DNA of 60,817 nt from a candidate division KSB1 bacterium (GCA_022566355.1 JADFJB010000009.1:1-60817), one strand, 5' to 3'. Counted from the stretch's first letter, positions 23,726-32,701 are shown. Translations and numbers: made by a program. Notes: generated by a model from the sequence alone, not told the origin.

Positions 23726-23885
23726 ACCGCGAAGGCGCAAAGACCGCAAAGAAACAAAGAGTAAGACATAAAAATGTTTTGGAAACTAAGCAACTACAGT
23801 TTAAATGATAAATACTTAAAATTTGTCACTTTTCATCTTGGCGGTCTTTGCGTCTTCGCGGTTCATGAATTATCCAGGTTAATTA
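23726..23885. repeat. Inverted pair of GCGAAGGCGCAAAG-type repeats upstream of the amidohydrolase
   Basis: 23726-23760 reads TTTACCGCGAAGGCGCAAAG and continues with GACCGCAAAG. 23836-23885 carries the inverse GGCGGTCTTTGCGTCTTCGC, followed by GGTTCATGAATTATCCAGG. The two can form a long imperfect hairpin around a 75-base centre. The outer end (AATTATCCAGGTTA) recurs at 25751-25774 and, inverted and diverged, at 17783-17803. Confidence 0.6.
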
Positions 23886-23917
23886 TTTATTTATATAAAA
23901 ATTGGGAGTATAGTCTT

Positions 23918-25600
23918 ATGAAAATACCAAAATATGTATTTGTCATACTGACAGTTGCCCTGGTGGGTTGCGGCGGTCAGAAAAAGTATGATGTTGTGAT
24001 TCGTAACGGCAATGTTTATGACGGCAGTGGTGACGCTGCCTATCTCGCTGATCTGGCCATAAAAGCGGATACGATTGCGTTTATCGGTGAGATTGAAGCA
24101 AACGCCGGCAAGACGGAGATTGACGCCAGCGGTATGGCGGTCTCGCCGGGTTTTATCAATATGCTAAGCTGGGCTACAACTTCTTTGATTGAGGATGGAA
24201 ATTCCCAGGGCGACATCAGGCAGGGAGTGACCCTGGAGGTTTTCGGTGAGGGTTGGTCCATGGGACCTCTGAACGAGAAGATGAAGGAGGAACGGAAAAG
24301 CAGCCAGGGAGACATAAAATACGATATCGAATGGACAACTTTGGGTGAATACCTAGAATACCTGGAAAAACGGGGAATTTCGACAAATATCGCTTCCTTT
24401 GTCGGCGCTACCACTGTTCGAATTCATGAAATTGGTTTTGAAGATCGGCCGCCTACTGATGAAGAATTGCAGCGCATGAAAGATTTGGTCCGCCAGGCGA
24501 TGGAAGAAGGAGCGGTTGGAGTCGGATCTTCTCTTATTTATCCGCCGGCGTTTTATGCAAAAACCGATGAACTCATCGAGTTGTGTAAAGTGGCTGCCGA
24601 GTATGGCGGCATGTATATCTCCCACATGCGCAATGAAGGCAATCAATTGTTGGAAGCGGTCGATGAATTGCTCACCATCGCCCGGGAGGCAAATATTCCT
24701 GCTGAAATTTACCATTTGAAAGCGGCCGGTGATGCGAACTGGCCAAAGATGGATCAGGTTATCAAAAAAGTTGAGGCTGCACAAAAAGAGGGATTGAAAA
24801 TTACGGCTGATATGTATACTTATGTGGCCGGCGCTACGGGTTTAAGCGCCACCATGCCGCCCTGGGTGCAGGAAGGCGGGTTTGATGCCTGGATAGAAAG
24901 ATTAAAAGATACGAATACCCGCAATCGTGTAATTCGCGAAATGATCACGCCAACGGATGAATGGGAAAACCTGCTCATGCTGGCGGGATCGGCTGATAAA
25001 GTGTTGTTGGTTGGCTTCAAAAGCGAAGGTCTTAAACCCCTGACTGGCAAGACGCTTGCTGAAGTTGCCGAAATGCGGCAAAAATCACCGGAGGAAACTG
25101 CCATAGAGCTGGTTATTGAGGACAGCAGTCGTGTTGAAGCGGTCTATTTCCTGATGACAGAAGACAACATCAAAAAGCAGATCGCTTTACCGTGGGTTGC
25201 GTTCGACTCCGATGCCGGGTCTTTGGCGCCGGAAGGTGTTTTTCTGAAATCGAATCCACACCCCCGGGCATATGGCAATTTTGCCCGCCTGCTTGGCAAG
25301 TATGTGCGCGATGAAAAAGTGATACCCTTACAAGAAGCTATCCGGCGTTTGACATCCTTTCCCGCCGGGAACTTAAAAATTAAGAATAGGGGTCTGTTAA
25401 AAGCAGGCTACTTTGCTGATGTGGTTATTTTTGATCCGGCAAAAATTCAGGATCATGCGACCTTTGAGAAGCCTCATCAATACTCCACCGGTGTTCACCA
25501 TGTTTTTGTCAATGGGGAACAGGTGTTAAAAGACGGTGAGCATACAGGCGCTAAACCCGGAAGAGTTGTAAGAGGTCCGGGATGGAAGGGATGGGATTAA
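23918..25600 (+). CDS. Amidohydrolase lipoprotein related to N-acyl-D-amino-acid deacylases, first metal motif lost
   Basis: I chose the ATG at 23918 because a GGGAG site precedes it and it opens a lipoprotein signal (YVFVILTVALVGCGG, lipobox LVGC, Cys18); a longer frame from 23774 runs through a repeat. The 560-residue product has the D-aminoacylase layout: DVVIRNGNVYDGSG, EIDASGMAVSPGFIN, ISHMRNEGNQLLEAV with a metal-ligand His, PAEIYHLKAAG with another, and WVAFDSDAGSLAPEG late. Where the family normally has PGFIDxHxH it reads PGFINMLSWATTS, so both His ligands of the first metal are missing. It may use one metal or have another activity. It is probably periplasmic and membrane-anchored. 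Substrate unknown. Confidence 0.85.
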   Translation: MKIPKYVFVILTVALVGCGGQKKYDVVIRNGNVYDGSGDAAYLADLAIKADTIAFIGEIEANAGKTEIDASGMAVSPGFINMLSWATTSLIEDGNSQGDIRQGVTLEVFGEGWSMGPLNEKMKEERKSSQGDIKYDIEWTTLGEYLEYLEKRGISTNIASFVGATTVRIHEIGFEDRPPTDEELQRMKDLVRQAMEEGAVGVGSSLIYPPAFYAKTDELIELCKVAAEYGGMYISHMRNEGNQLLEAVDELLTIAREANIPAEIYHLKAAGDANWPKMDQVIKKVEAAQKEGLKITADMYTYVAGATGLSATMPPWVQEGGFDAWIERLKDTNTRNRVIREMITPTDEWENLLMLAGSADKVLLVGFKSEGLKPLTGKTLAEVAEMRQKSPEETAIELVIEDSSRVEAVYFLMTEDNIKKQIALPWVAFDSDAGSLAPEGVFLKSNPHPRAYGNFARLLGKYVRDEKVIPLQEAIRRLTSFPAGNLKIKNRGLLKAGYFADVVIFDPAKIQDHATFEKPHQYSTGVHHVFVNGEQVLKDGEHTGAKPGRVVRGPGWKGWD

Positions 25601-25610
25601 AGTGCATATG

Positions 25611-25776
25611 TGATTAACCTAGTTAATGAGTTAAGTTTTTTCTAAAGATAGGTTTATTGCATAAATTGAGAGATACTAGATGCATGATACCGGATACTTG
25701 ATGACCAATGACGGGATGAAATAATTTGAAGTTTTAAGCTTAAAAATATGATTCATAAATTATCCAGGTTAGTTAA
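25611..25776. repeat. Repeat fragments between the amidohydrolase and hemW
   Basis: 25611-25630 (TGATTAACCTAGTTAATGAG) and 25751-25774 (ATTCATAAATTATCCAGG and following) are relatives, in opposite orientation, of the ends of the repeats at 17783 and 23836-23885. Between them lies a GATACTAGATGCATGATACC-type degenerate tandem. The right end reaches into the stop codon of hemW at 25769. Confidence 0.45.
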
Positions 25777-26947
25777 AAATCTCCTCGAACCAATCCACAA
25801 TAACCGGGTAAATCGATTCACTCACCCGCATTCCTTCTTTGGTCAGGGACAAAGTATGGATATCGATCTTGATCCACTTTTGCCAGTCAGGGCCAAATTG
25901 CCCGGAAAGTTCTTTTTTCCAATCCGAAACTGAGATATCAAAACGATCTTTTAAATCTGTAAAGCTGAATCCTTTTACCTGGCGCAACTGCAGGAAAATC
26001 CATTCTTGCAGGTTCATTATCTCCGTTAAATGCTCAGTCTTTGCTACCGGAATTTCATCACCTTCCAGGTTCCGGAGGTATTTTAAAAAATGGTTCACAT
26101 TCCAAAATCGCCGCTGGCCATCGAATGAGTGTGCCGACGGTCCAACACCCAGGTACGGGACCAGATCCCAATAATTTGAATTGTGCTTGCTTTTAAAACC
26201 AGGCAGGGAGAAGTTAGAAATTTCGTAGCGTTGAAATAAACTATTTTCCATTTCATCAACTGCATATTCATAAAACCATTCCTCGGTTTCTTCCTCAACA
26301 GGATTTAGGGTGCCGTTTTGTTTTTGTTTGAAGAAAGGCGTTCCTTTTTCATAGGTCAGGTTGTAGAGAGAAATGTGTTGAACGTTCAATTCAATTGCTT
26401 TTCGAAGGCTATGCCGCCAATCTTGTTTGGATTGACCGGGAATACCAAACATTAAATCCAAACTGATATTCATAAAACCAGCTTTTTGTGCCAGCCGGAT
26501 TGCTGAGATTGCCTGTGATGCGTCATGAATTCGATCAGCAGATTTTAGAACATCATCTTGAAATGCCTGCACACCAAAGCTAGCCCGATTGATTCCCATT
26601 TGTTGATAAGCTAGCAGATCTTCCAACGTTGTGGTCCCCGGGTTTATTTCGATACTGCATTCGGCTAATGTGCTTGTGTCGAATTTTGTTGAGATGGTTT
26701 TGAGAATTTTTCCTAACTGGCTGGTTTTAAGAATAGATGGAGTCCCACCGCCAAAGTAGATGGTTTTGATTTTTTGCTTACCCCAATTTTCATCTGCCCG
26801 CAGTTCGATTTCCCGGATTAAGGCATTTGTAAATCGTTCATAAACGCTGCTGCTGGTTTTACGATAAACCGTAAAGAAATCACAATAACCGCAGATGTGA
26901 TCGCAGAATGGGATATGCAGGTAGAGGCCGATTTCAGTGGCATTCAT
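25769..26947 (-). CDS. hemW: HemW-like radical SAM protein (heme chaperone, oxygen-independent coproporphyrinogen oxidase family)
   Basis: The 392-residue product begins GLYLHIPFCDHICGYCDFF. The spacing C-x3-C-x2-C and the CDF ending are the radical SAM 4Fe-4S motif of the HemN/HemW family. Then come the SAM-binding YFGGGTPS, the SIEINPGTT block, RASFGVQAFQDDVL, LDLMFGIPGQSKQDW and the C-terminal HemN-type domain (YLGVGPSAHSFDGQRRFWN). The protein lacks the longer N-terminal part of true HemN, so HemW, which delivers heme to target proteins, is the better call. It ends inside a repeat and lies 28 bases after lepB on the same strand. Confidence 0.92.
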   Translation of the reverse strand: MNATEIGLYLHIPFCDHICGYCDFFTVYRKTSSSVYERFTNALIREIELRADENWGKQKIKTIYFGGGTPSILKTSQLGKILKTISTKFDTSTLAECSIEINPGTTTLEDLLAYQQMGINRASFGVQAFQDDVLKSADRIHDASQAISAIRLAQKAGFMNISLDLMFGIPGQSKQDWRHSLRKAIELNVQHISLYNLTYEKGTPFFKQKQNGTLNPVEEETEEWFYEYAVDEMENSLFQRYEISNFSLPGFKSKHNSNYWDLVPYLGVGPSAHSFDGQRRFWNVNHFLKYLRNLEGDEIPVAKTEHLTEIMNLQEWIFLQLRQVKGFSFTDLKDRFDISVSDWKKELSGQFGPDWQKWIKIDIHTLSLTKEGMRVSESIYPVIVDWFEEIFN

Positions 26948-26975
26948 TTTTTCATCGGCAATTAAGTTAGAACTG

Positions 26976-27710
26976 CTATCGAATAATATTCGCTATCCGT
27001 CCCCAGCGAATCATTTTAAATAGCTGGTAAAATTTGGCGGTCTTATCCCATGAGAAATAGATGATCAGCGCTTCTCCAACGATGTTTTCTTCAGGGAGAA
27101 ATCCCCAGTAACGGCTGTCAAGACTGTTGTCGCGGTTATCCCCCATCATAAAGTAATGATTTTCAGGCACAACCACTGGACCGTAATTATCTTTGTTTCC
27201 GGCTCCAGCCGGTTTAATTCCGGCTTCCGGATAATTGGGGGGTAGGGTATTAGATAACAGCTTTGAATGTGGCGGGTATTCAACATACTTGCCATTGATG
27301 TAGATTTTCTTATTCTTGATTTCTAAAGTATCTCCGCCAACGGCAATGCAGCGTTTGATATAATCCTGATCCGGGTTTTCCGGGTATTTAAACACAACAA
27401 CATCACCCCGCTCGGGGTCTTTAAATCCAGGTAATCGTACCCAGGGGATTCTAACATTGATAAATGGTATCTTATCCGGAGTTCTTACACCATAGATAAA
27501 TTTATTAACCAGGAGGAAATCACCGACCAATAAAGTGTCTTCCATAGATCCGGTTGGAATTCGAAATGCTTGCACTACAAAAATTCTTAAAATTAAAGCT
27601 GCTACCAAAGCGAATAAAATCGCTTCGCTATATTCTCTAAATATATTTTTGTTTTTTGGCTTTTGCTTTTTGGATGGATCGGTAGTCTGTATAATCGATT
27701 TTCGATTCAT
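26976..27710 (-). CDS. lepB: Signal peptidase I
   Basis: Cleaves signal peptides from exported proteins at the outer face of the inner membrane. The 244-residue product has one N-terminal membrane segment (AILFALVAALILRIFVVQAF). The catalytic Ser is in RIPTGSMEDTLLVGDFLLVN, the Lys in YIKRCIAVGGDTLEI, and box E is MGDNRDNSLDSRYWGFLP. Everything needed for the Ser/Lys dyad is present. It lies between lepA and hemW on the same strand, a gene order (lepA-lepB) found in many bacteria, so these three probably form an operon. Confidence 0.96.
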   Translation of the reverse strand: MNRKSIIQTTDPSKKQKPKNKNIFREYSEAILFALVAALILRIFVVQAFRIPTGSMEDTLLVGDFLLVNKFIYGVRTPDKIPFINVRIPWVRLPGFKDPERGDVVVFKYPENPDQDYIKRCIAVGGDTLEIKNKKIYINGKYVEYPPHSKLLSNTLPPNYPEAGIKPAGAGNKDNYGPVVVPENHYFMMGDNRDNSLDSRYWGFLPEENIVGEALIIYFSWDKTAKFYQLFKMIRWGRIANIIR

Positions 27711-27727
27711 TCTGTACCTTATTAATA

Positions 27728-29530
27728 TTAATTGTCCACTTGTAAAACCGCAAGAAACGCTTCTTGTGGTATCTCAACACGACCCACCTGCTTCATACGC
27801 TTTTTGCCTTCTTTCTGTTTCTCTAAGAGTTTTCTCTTTCTTGATATATCGCCGCCATAACACTTTGCAGTAACATTTTTCCGCAAAGGTCTTATGCTTT
27901 CCCGAGATATGATTTTGCTGCCGATAGCTGCCTGGATCACAACTTCATATAGCTGACGCGGGATCAGCTTACGAAGTTTTTCGCAAAGTTTGCGTCCCCA
28001 GGTATAAGCTTTCTCACTATGAACAATGATCGACAATGCATCAACAGGTTCTCCATTGACGAGAATATCTAATTTAACCAGATTACCCGGACGAAACTCT
28101 AAAAAATTATAATCAAATGATGCATACCCTCTCGTCAGAGATTTTAATTTATCATAAAAATCAAACACGATTTCTGCAAGCGGAAAATGATAATTTAAAT
28201 CGACTCGATTTTTATCAATATAAGTCGTGTTTATATAATTACCCCGTCTACCCATTGCCAGTTTCATTATAGCGCCGATATACTCACTCGGAGTAATGAT
28301 TTGCGAATCGATATAGGGCTCTTCCACAGAACTGATTTCACCCGCTGAAATAAACTCAGCCGGGTTGTCTACCGTTAATACTTTTCCGGCAGTCGTTAAA
28401 ACCTTATATTCCACGTTTGGAACTGTAGTAATCAGGTCGATATCATATTCCCGTTCAAGCCTCTCCTGGATAATTTCCATATGAAGCATGCCGAGAAACC
28501 CACAGCGAAATCCAAATCCCAGGGCTACCGAGGTTTCCGGTTCAAATGACAAAGATGCATCGTTGAGTTGTAATTTTTCTAATGCCGCTTTTAACTCCTG
28601 GTAGTCGTCGCTGGCTGAGGGGAAAAGTCCGCTAAACACCATCGATTTTGCTTCTTGATAGCCCGGGAGCGGTTTGTTCGCAGGTCTGTTTGCGAGTGTA
28701 ATTGTATCCCCGACTTTCGTATCCCGCACTTCTTTTACACCGGCAATAATATAACCGACTTCACCTTGAGATAATACAGGTTGAGGCACTTTCCGTATTT
28801 TTAAGTGGCCGACTTCTTGAACTTCAAAAGACCGACCTGTGGAAATAAATTGAATCCAGTCGCCGGCTTTTAGTTTACCATCAACCACCCGAACCAGGGC
28901 AACTGCGCCGCGATAGGCATCAAAATAGGAATCAAAAATCATGGCACGCAAGGGATCATTAATAATGCCACCTGGTGGAGGAATTTTTTCTACGATTGTT
29001 TCAAGCAATCCAACCATACCCACGCCGGTCTTGGCACTTGCCATGATAATTTCATCATCGGAACATCCGAGCAGGTCAATAATTTGCCTTTTGGTTTGTT
29101 CCGGTTCGGCGCTTTGCAGATCAATTTTGTTGATAATCGGAATAATAACCAGATCATTTTCCAATGCCTTATAAAGGTTACTAACTGTTTGGGCTTCAAT
29201 GCCTTGTGTGGCATCCACAATGAGAAGAGCGCCTTCGCACGCGGCCAAACTGCGAGAGACTTCATAAGAAAAATCTACATGGCCCGGTGTATCGATTAAA
29301 TTAAGGATATATTTTTCACCCTTTGAATTTTGATAATTCATCGTCACCGCATGGGATTTAATCGTAATCCCTTTCTCTTTTTCCAGATCCATGCTATCCA
29401 GAATCTGTGATGTCATCTCCCGACCGGTAACGGTTTTGGTCATTTCCAATAATCGATCCGCTAGAGTAGATTTACCATGATCGATATGAGCAATGATAGA
29501 AAAATTTCGAATATTTTGTGCTTGTACCAC
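27728..29530 (-). CDS. lepA: Elongation factor 4 (LepA GTPase)
   Basis: A ribosome-associated GTPase that back-translocates or remodels stalled ribosomes. The 600-residue product has full length. G1 [16 protein letters not shown], the switch with [16 protein letters not shown]3 [12 protein letters not shown], and G4 NKIDLQSA are all present. Domain II follows, then the LepA-specific C-terminal domain with the basic [20 protein letters not shown] end, which is diagnostic against EF-G. The leftmost codons lie 17 bases before lepB. The 490-base region upstream (29531-30020) is the likely promoter region. Confidence 0.97.
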   Translation of the reverse strand: MVQAQNIRNFSIIAHIDHGKSTLADRLLEMTKTVTGREMTSQILDSMDLEKEKGITIKSHAVTMNYQNSKGEKYILNLIDTPGHVDFSYEVSRSLAACEGALLIVDATQGIEAQTVSNLYKALENDLVIIPIINKIDLQSAEPEQTKRQIIDLLGCSDDEIIMASAKTGVGMVGLLETIVEKIPPPGGIINDPLRAMIFDSYFDAYRGAVALVRVVDGKLKAGDWIQFISTGRSFEVQEVGHLKIRKVPQPVLSQGEVGYIIAGVKEVRDTKVGDTITLANRPANKPLPGYQEAKSMVFSGLFPSASDDYQELKAALEKLQLNDASLSFEPETSVALGFGFRCGFLGMLHMEIIQERLEREYDIDLITTVPNVEYKVLTTAGKVLTVDNPAEFISAGEISSVEEPYIDSQIITPSEYIGAIMKLAMGRRGNYINTTYIDKNRVDLNYHFPLAEIVFDFYDKLKSLTRGYASFDYNFLEFRPGNLVKLDILVNGEPVDALSIIVHSEKAYTWGRKLCEKLRKLIPRQLYEVVIQAAIGSKIISRESIRPLRKNVTAKCYGGDISRKRKLLEKQKEGKKRMKQVGRVEIPQEAFLAVLQVDN

Positions 29531-30020
29531 TTTTTTACTTCTTTTTGATTTTAATCTTCTAAAACAATTATCGGATAAATTAGAGGGAAAATATACTAAC
29601 GGCGATGTTGCAATTCAATATAATTTAGCCTATTATAAATGGAAGAATTTCAATTTTTAAATGAACATGGCTTTCTTAACTATATGTTATCTAAATGCTT
29701 AGATAAGCGCTGTCTTTGATATTTATATATCAAAAAAAAATAAAGGATTCCAAATTTAAATAAATTATTTCATTAGAAAAGTTCAAAGTTGAGCCGATAA
29801 TTTGACAATATATTATAAACCTTTGCGATGTATCGGCTCAAACCGACAAGGAATGGAGTGTAAAAAGCTTGAAATCCGAATATCGAAAAAATAAAGAAAT
29901 TTAAATGACAAAATTCTAATGCATTAATTAAAGAAGGACTGTTTTAATAATAGAGTACCATTTCACAACAAAACTTAACTCTAAATATTAAATATTTGAC
30001 TATTAAAAGATGTAAAAGAA
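29531..30020. other. Divergent intergenic region between lepA and the DUF5658 gene
   Basis: About 490 bases, very AT-rich, no convincing coding sequence. It presumably carries promoters in both directions. The only marked structure is the 11-bp inverted repeat at 29789-29841, listed separately. Confidence 0.5.
29789..29841 (+). promoter_or_regulatory. Possible operator: 11-bp inverted repeat around a TTGACA box
   Basis: TTGAGCCGATA (29789-29799) and its exact inverse TATCGGCTCAA (29831-29841) frame 31 bases containing TTGACA (29802-29807) and a TATTATAAA stretch. The arms could be a dimeric regulator site or the stem of an RNA hairpin. No gene starts immediately after, so the function is unclear. 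Confidence 0.35.
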
Positions 30021-30473
30021 ATGACGAGTAAAAAGCAACGATCTGACAAAAATAGGAGAAAAAATTCCACACCGCTTTTTGGCCGGTATACTTTAAGTGG
30101 CAGGCGGATGAAAGCCCGCAGGGAGAAAGAAGAAGAAGAAAATTATTATGTGGATCGATATGAATACAAATACCTGATTTTGATTGTAGCAATTGTTACA
30201 CTTTCCATATCGGATGCCTATTTTACCTTAAATCTTTTAGAAGGCGGTGGAATTGAATTGAATCCTTTTATGGCAATCTTAATCTCTGCAAACTCAAATT
30301 TATTTTTAGTCATTAAAATTTCCCTAACGGCTGGTTGTGTTTTGTTTTTTTTGAGTCACAAAAATTTCCGTGTTTTTGGGCGATTACGAATCGTAAATAT
30401 GATGTATACCGTATTCATCCTTTATGTGGTTTTGATCGTTTATGAGGTTTATTTGATATTAACTTATTTATAA
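30021..30473 (+). CDS. DUF5658-type small membrane protein
   Basis: The 150-residue product has a very basic N-terminal cytoplasmic part of about 45 residues (SGRRMKARREKEEEE), then about three membrane segments: LILIVAIVTLSISDAYFTLN, FLVIKISLTAGCVLFFL, and MYTVFILYVVLIVYEVYLIL. The block DAYFTLNLLEGGGIELNPFM matches the DUF5658 signature (Asp, Thr-Leu, then Gly-Gly and Glu-Leu-Asn-Pro). The function of this family is unknown. It is followed at 45 bases by a glycosyltransferase. Confidence 0.7.
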   Translation: MTSKKQRSDKNRRKNSTPLFGRYTLSGRRMKARREKEEEENYYVDRYEYKYLILIVAIVTLSISDAYFTLNLLEGGGIELNPFMAILISANSNLFLVIKISLTAGCVLFFLSHKNFRVFGRLRIVNMMYTVFILYVVLIVYEVYLILTYL

Positions 30474-30518
30474 CTTATTAAACCTATATTGTAACGAAAA
30501 TCCATCAAATTCATCAAA

Positions 30519-31367
30519 ATGCCTTCCGTATCTGTAATTGTCCCAACCTATAATCGTGAACACTTTTTACAAGAATGTATTGAGTCAGTTTTGAGTCAAA
30601 CATTCAAGGACTTTGAATTGATTGTAGTCGATGACGGATCAACAGATCAAACGGAGGATATTTTAAAACAATATGAAGGTAAACTCCACTATAAAAAGCA
30701 AGAACAAAAAGGACCTTCGAGCGCCCGGAACACCGGCATTCAATATTCCGCCGGCGAATGGATCTGCTTCCTGGATTCCGACGACCTTTGGCTGCCTGGG
30801 AAATTAGCGGCTCAGATGAAGTTTTTCGCAGAAACCCGGGATATTAAGGTCTGCTATACAGAGGAGATTTGGTATCGAAAAAATAATCGTGTAAATCCAG
30901 CAAAAAAACATCAAAAATATTCGGGCTGGATTTATCAAAAAATGTTGCCGTTGTGTATCATCAGTCCATCTTCGGTGATGATCCACCATTCAGTATTAGA
31001 CTTAATAGGCACATTTGATGAGGAATTACCGGCATGTGAAGATTATGATCTCTGGCTGAGAATAGGTGCTGGTTATCCAATTTACTTGCTGCAAGAACAG
31101 TTAATCATTAAAAGAAACGGGCATTCCGGTCAGCAATCGCAAAAATATTGGGGCATGGATCGTTTTAGGATTCTATCTCTGGTGAAAATAATGGAATGTG
31201 GAGAACTATCTAAAGAAAATTATCAAGCTACGGTAAAAATTCTAGAAGAAAAATGTCGCATATTAGCCAATGGATCTAAAAAGCGAGGTAAGGTTAGGGA
31301 AGCGAATGATTATATTGCATTGGCACAAAAATATACTAGTGGCACCGGGGAGACACTGTCTATTTAA
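30519..31367 (+). CDS. Family 2 glycosyltransferase
   Basis: A 282-residue cytoplasmic GT-A enzyme. VSVIVPTYNREHFLQECIES opens the nucleotide-binding domain, followed by LIVVDDGSTDQT. SSARNTGIQYSAGEWICFLD leads to the DxD motif (SDD in FLDSDDLW). ACEDYDLWLRIG is the usual acceptor-side motif with ED. No membrane segments were seen. It transfers a sugar from a nucleotide donor; donor and acceptor are unknown. It stands between a small membrane protein and the selenoprotein with no capsule genes nearby. An AT-rich hairpin (31398-31406/31413-31421) downstream may end its transcript. Confidence 0.9.
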   Translation: MPSVSVIVPTYNREHFLQECIESVLSQTFKDFELIVVDDGSTDQTEDILKQYEGKLHYKKQEQKGPSSARNTGIQYSAGEWICFLDSDDLWLPGKLAAQMKFFAETRDIKVCYTEEIWYRKNNRVNPAKKHQKYSGWIYQKMLPLCIISPSSVMIHHSVLDLIGTFDEELPACEDYDLWLRIGAGYPIYLLQEQLIIKRNGHSGQQSQKYWGMDRFRILSLVKIMECGELSKENYQATVKILEEKCRILANGSKKRGKVREANDYIALAQKYTSGTGETLSI

Positions 31368-31493
31368 AAAATCAAGTAGTTGTCAAAAAGCTGTCAGAAA
31401 TAGAATTTAATGATTCTATTTTGGTTAAGATTGAAATGATTGATCTTGTTGTCTATATTATAAATTCATTTTTCATAAACGTAAGGAGACGAA

Positions 31494-31715
31494 ATGGAAT
31501 TTAGTATTGAATATTGCGGTGTTTGAGACTATTACCCCAATGCTGCCAGTTTGGCGGATTATTTGAAAAAAGAATACAATACTGAACCCAAGTTAATTGA
31601 AAGCAGTGGCGGCGTATTTGAGGTTAAAGCGAACGGCCAACTCATCTTTTCAAAGAAACAGTTGGGGCGTTTTCCTGACCATGATGAATTAAAAACGAGT
31701 ATTGATAGTCTATAA
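31494..31715 (+). CDS. SelW/Rdx-family selenoprotein with in-frame UGA (Sec)
   Basis: The frame from ATG 31494 reads MEFSIEYCGV, then TGA at 31524-31526, then continues DYYPNAASLADYLKKEYN to TAA at 31713-31715, giving 73 residues if UGA is Sec. The UGA falls exactly where SelW/Rdx thioredoxin-like proteins have the second redox residue, making Cys8-x-x-Sec11. The rest also fits the family: SSGGVFEVKANGQLIFSKKQ and GRFPDHDEL. AAGGAGA at 31483-31489 precedes the ATG. A hairpin suitable as a SECIS element follows the UGA. SelW-like proteins are thought to reduce disulfides or act with glutathione. Ordinary gene callers would miss or truncate it. It requires selA, selB, selC and selD elsewhere in the genome. 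Confidence 0.85.
31539..31560 (+). promoter_or_regulatory. Candidate bacterial SECIS hairpin
   Basis: Downstream of the UGA a stem CTGCCA (31543-31548) pairs with TGGCGG (31552-31557, one G-T pair) around the loop GTT. It extends by three A-T pairs (31539-31541 with 31558-31560) past a bulged G at 31542. The loop begins with G, and this G is the 23rd base after the UGA, inside the 16-37 base range described for bacterial SECIS elements. Confidence 0.6.
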
Positions 31716-31730
31716 AATTATGGCGGAACA

Positions 31731-32684
31731 TTGCAGTACAAAAAATTAGGAAAATCTGATTTAGAGGTTTCCACGATTTGCTTTGGTTGTGGTGCGGCAG
31801 GCAAAATGGGTTGGGGGGATGATGTGACTGATGAAAACTCAATTGCGTCCATTCATCGTGCGCTTGACCTGGGAATTAATTTCTTTGACACCGCAGATGT
31901 ATATGGAAATGGTTATTCTGAGGAAGTACTTGCAAATGCTTTAGGATCGCGTAGTAATGAAGTTACCATTGCGACTAAAGTTGGAAATCGTAGGAATGAA
32001 AAAGGCGAAATGTATGGAGATTTGAGTCGTAATTACATTCTGCAATCTGTAGATGATAGTCTCAAACGGTTAAAGCGGGATGTCATCGATTTGTACCAGG
32101 TTCATCGACCCGATGACAATACTCCCATTCAGGAAACTATGGAAACCCTGCTTCACTGTGTTGAAAATGGAAAAATTCGATACATAGGACTTTCGAACCA
32201 GACATCAGAGCAAATTCAAGAATATTTAAATTATGGGAAAATCGTATCACTTCAACCGCCGTTAAGTTTGCTTTATCGTTATGTTGAAGTTGAGTTATTG
32301 CCCTTTTGCCAGGAAAACCAAATAGGTGTTATTCCTTATAATCCTTTAGGTAGAGGGCTATTAGCCGGAAAATATACTACACCGGTTCAGTTCCCGGAAA
32401 AGGATTTTAGGCGTAATTATTTTCTTTTTGCAAATGGCGCTTTTGAGCACAATATTAAAATCGTTCAGACACTAAAACGCTATGCTGAAGTTTTGAATTG
32501 TACCGTTGCGCAATTGGCGATTGCCTGGGTTCTGGCTCATATTTCTGTAACGTCAGCGATTGTCGGGGCAAAACGTCCATCGCAAATTGAAGAAACATCA
32601 GCAGCATTTGAAATAAAATTAACGCATGAAGAGTTAAAGAAAATTGATCGGATTTTAATGAATCCTGACTATAATAGTATGTAA
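31731..32684 (+). CDS. Aldo/keto reductase
   Basis: The 317-residue product is an NADPH-dependent oxidoreductase of the AKR fold. KLGKSDLEVSTICFGCGAAG starts the barrel, GINFFDTADVYGNGYSEEVL holds the catalytic Asp and Tyr, ATKVGNRRNEKGEMYG has the catalytic Lys, LYQVHRPDDNTPIQETM the His, and IPYNPLGRGLLAGKYT and IVGAKRPSQIEETSAAF the cofactor site. The start is TTG at 31731, 15 bases after the selenoprotein stop, with GGCGGA ahead of it, so the two are probably cotranscribed. The substrate is unknown. ispH follows at 17 bases. Confidence 0.92.
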   Translation: MQYKKLGKSDLEVSTICFGCGAAGKMGWGDDVTDENSIASIHRALDLGINFFDTADVYGNGYSEEVLANALGSRSNEVTIATKVGNRRNEKGEMYGDLSRNYILQSVDDSLKRLKRDVIDLYQVHRPDDNTPIQETMETLLHCVENGKIRYIGLSNQTSEQIQEYLNYGKIVSLQPPLSLLYRYVEVELLPFCQENQIGVIPYNPLGRGLLAGKYTTPVQFPEKDFRRNYFLFANGAFEHNIKIVQTLKRYAEVLNCTVAQLAIAWVLAHISVTSAIVGAKRPSQIEETSAAFEIKLTHEELKKIDRILMNPDYNSM

Positions 32685-32701
32685 ATCAACATGAGGATTA
32701 G

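Noticed and set aside
23726-23885. Repeats resembling a short CRISPR array
   Set aside because: There are only two units and they are inverted, not direct, with no regular spacers and no cas genes.
23774-23917. A longer start for the amidohydrolase at 23774
   Set aside because: The extra 48 codons run through a dispersed repeat, and the ATG at 23918 has a Shine-Dalgarno site and opens a proper lipoprotein signal.
29531-30020. tRNA or other stable RNA gene in the largest gene-free gaps
   Set aside because: I looked for cloverleaf ends, the TTCGA loop and CCA in this and the other spacers (10440-10830, 37645-37897, 54070-54386) and found none.
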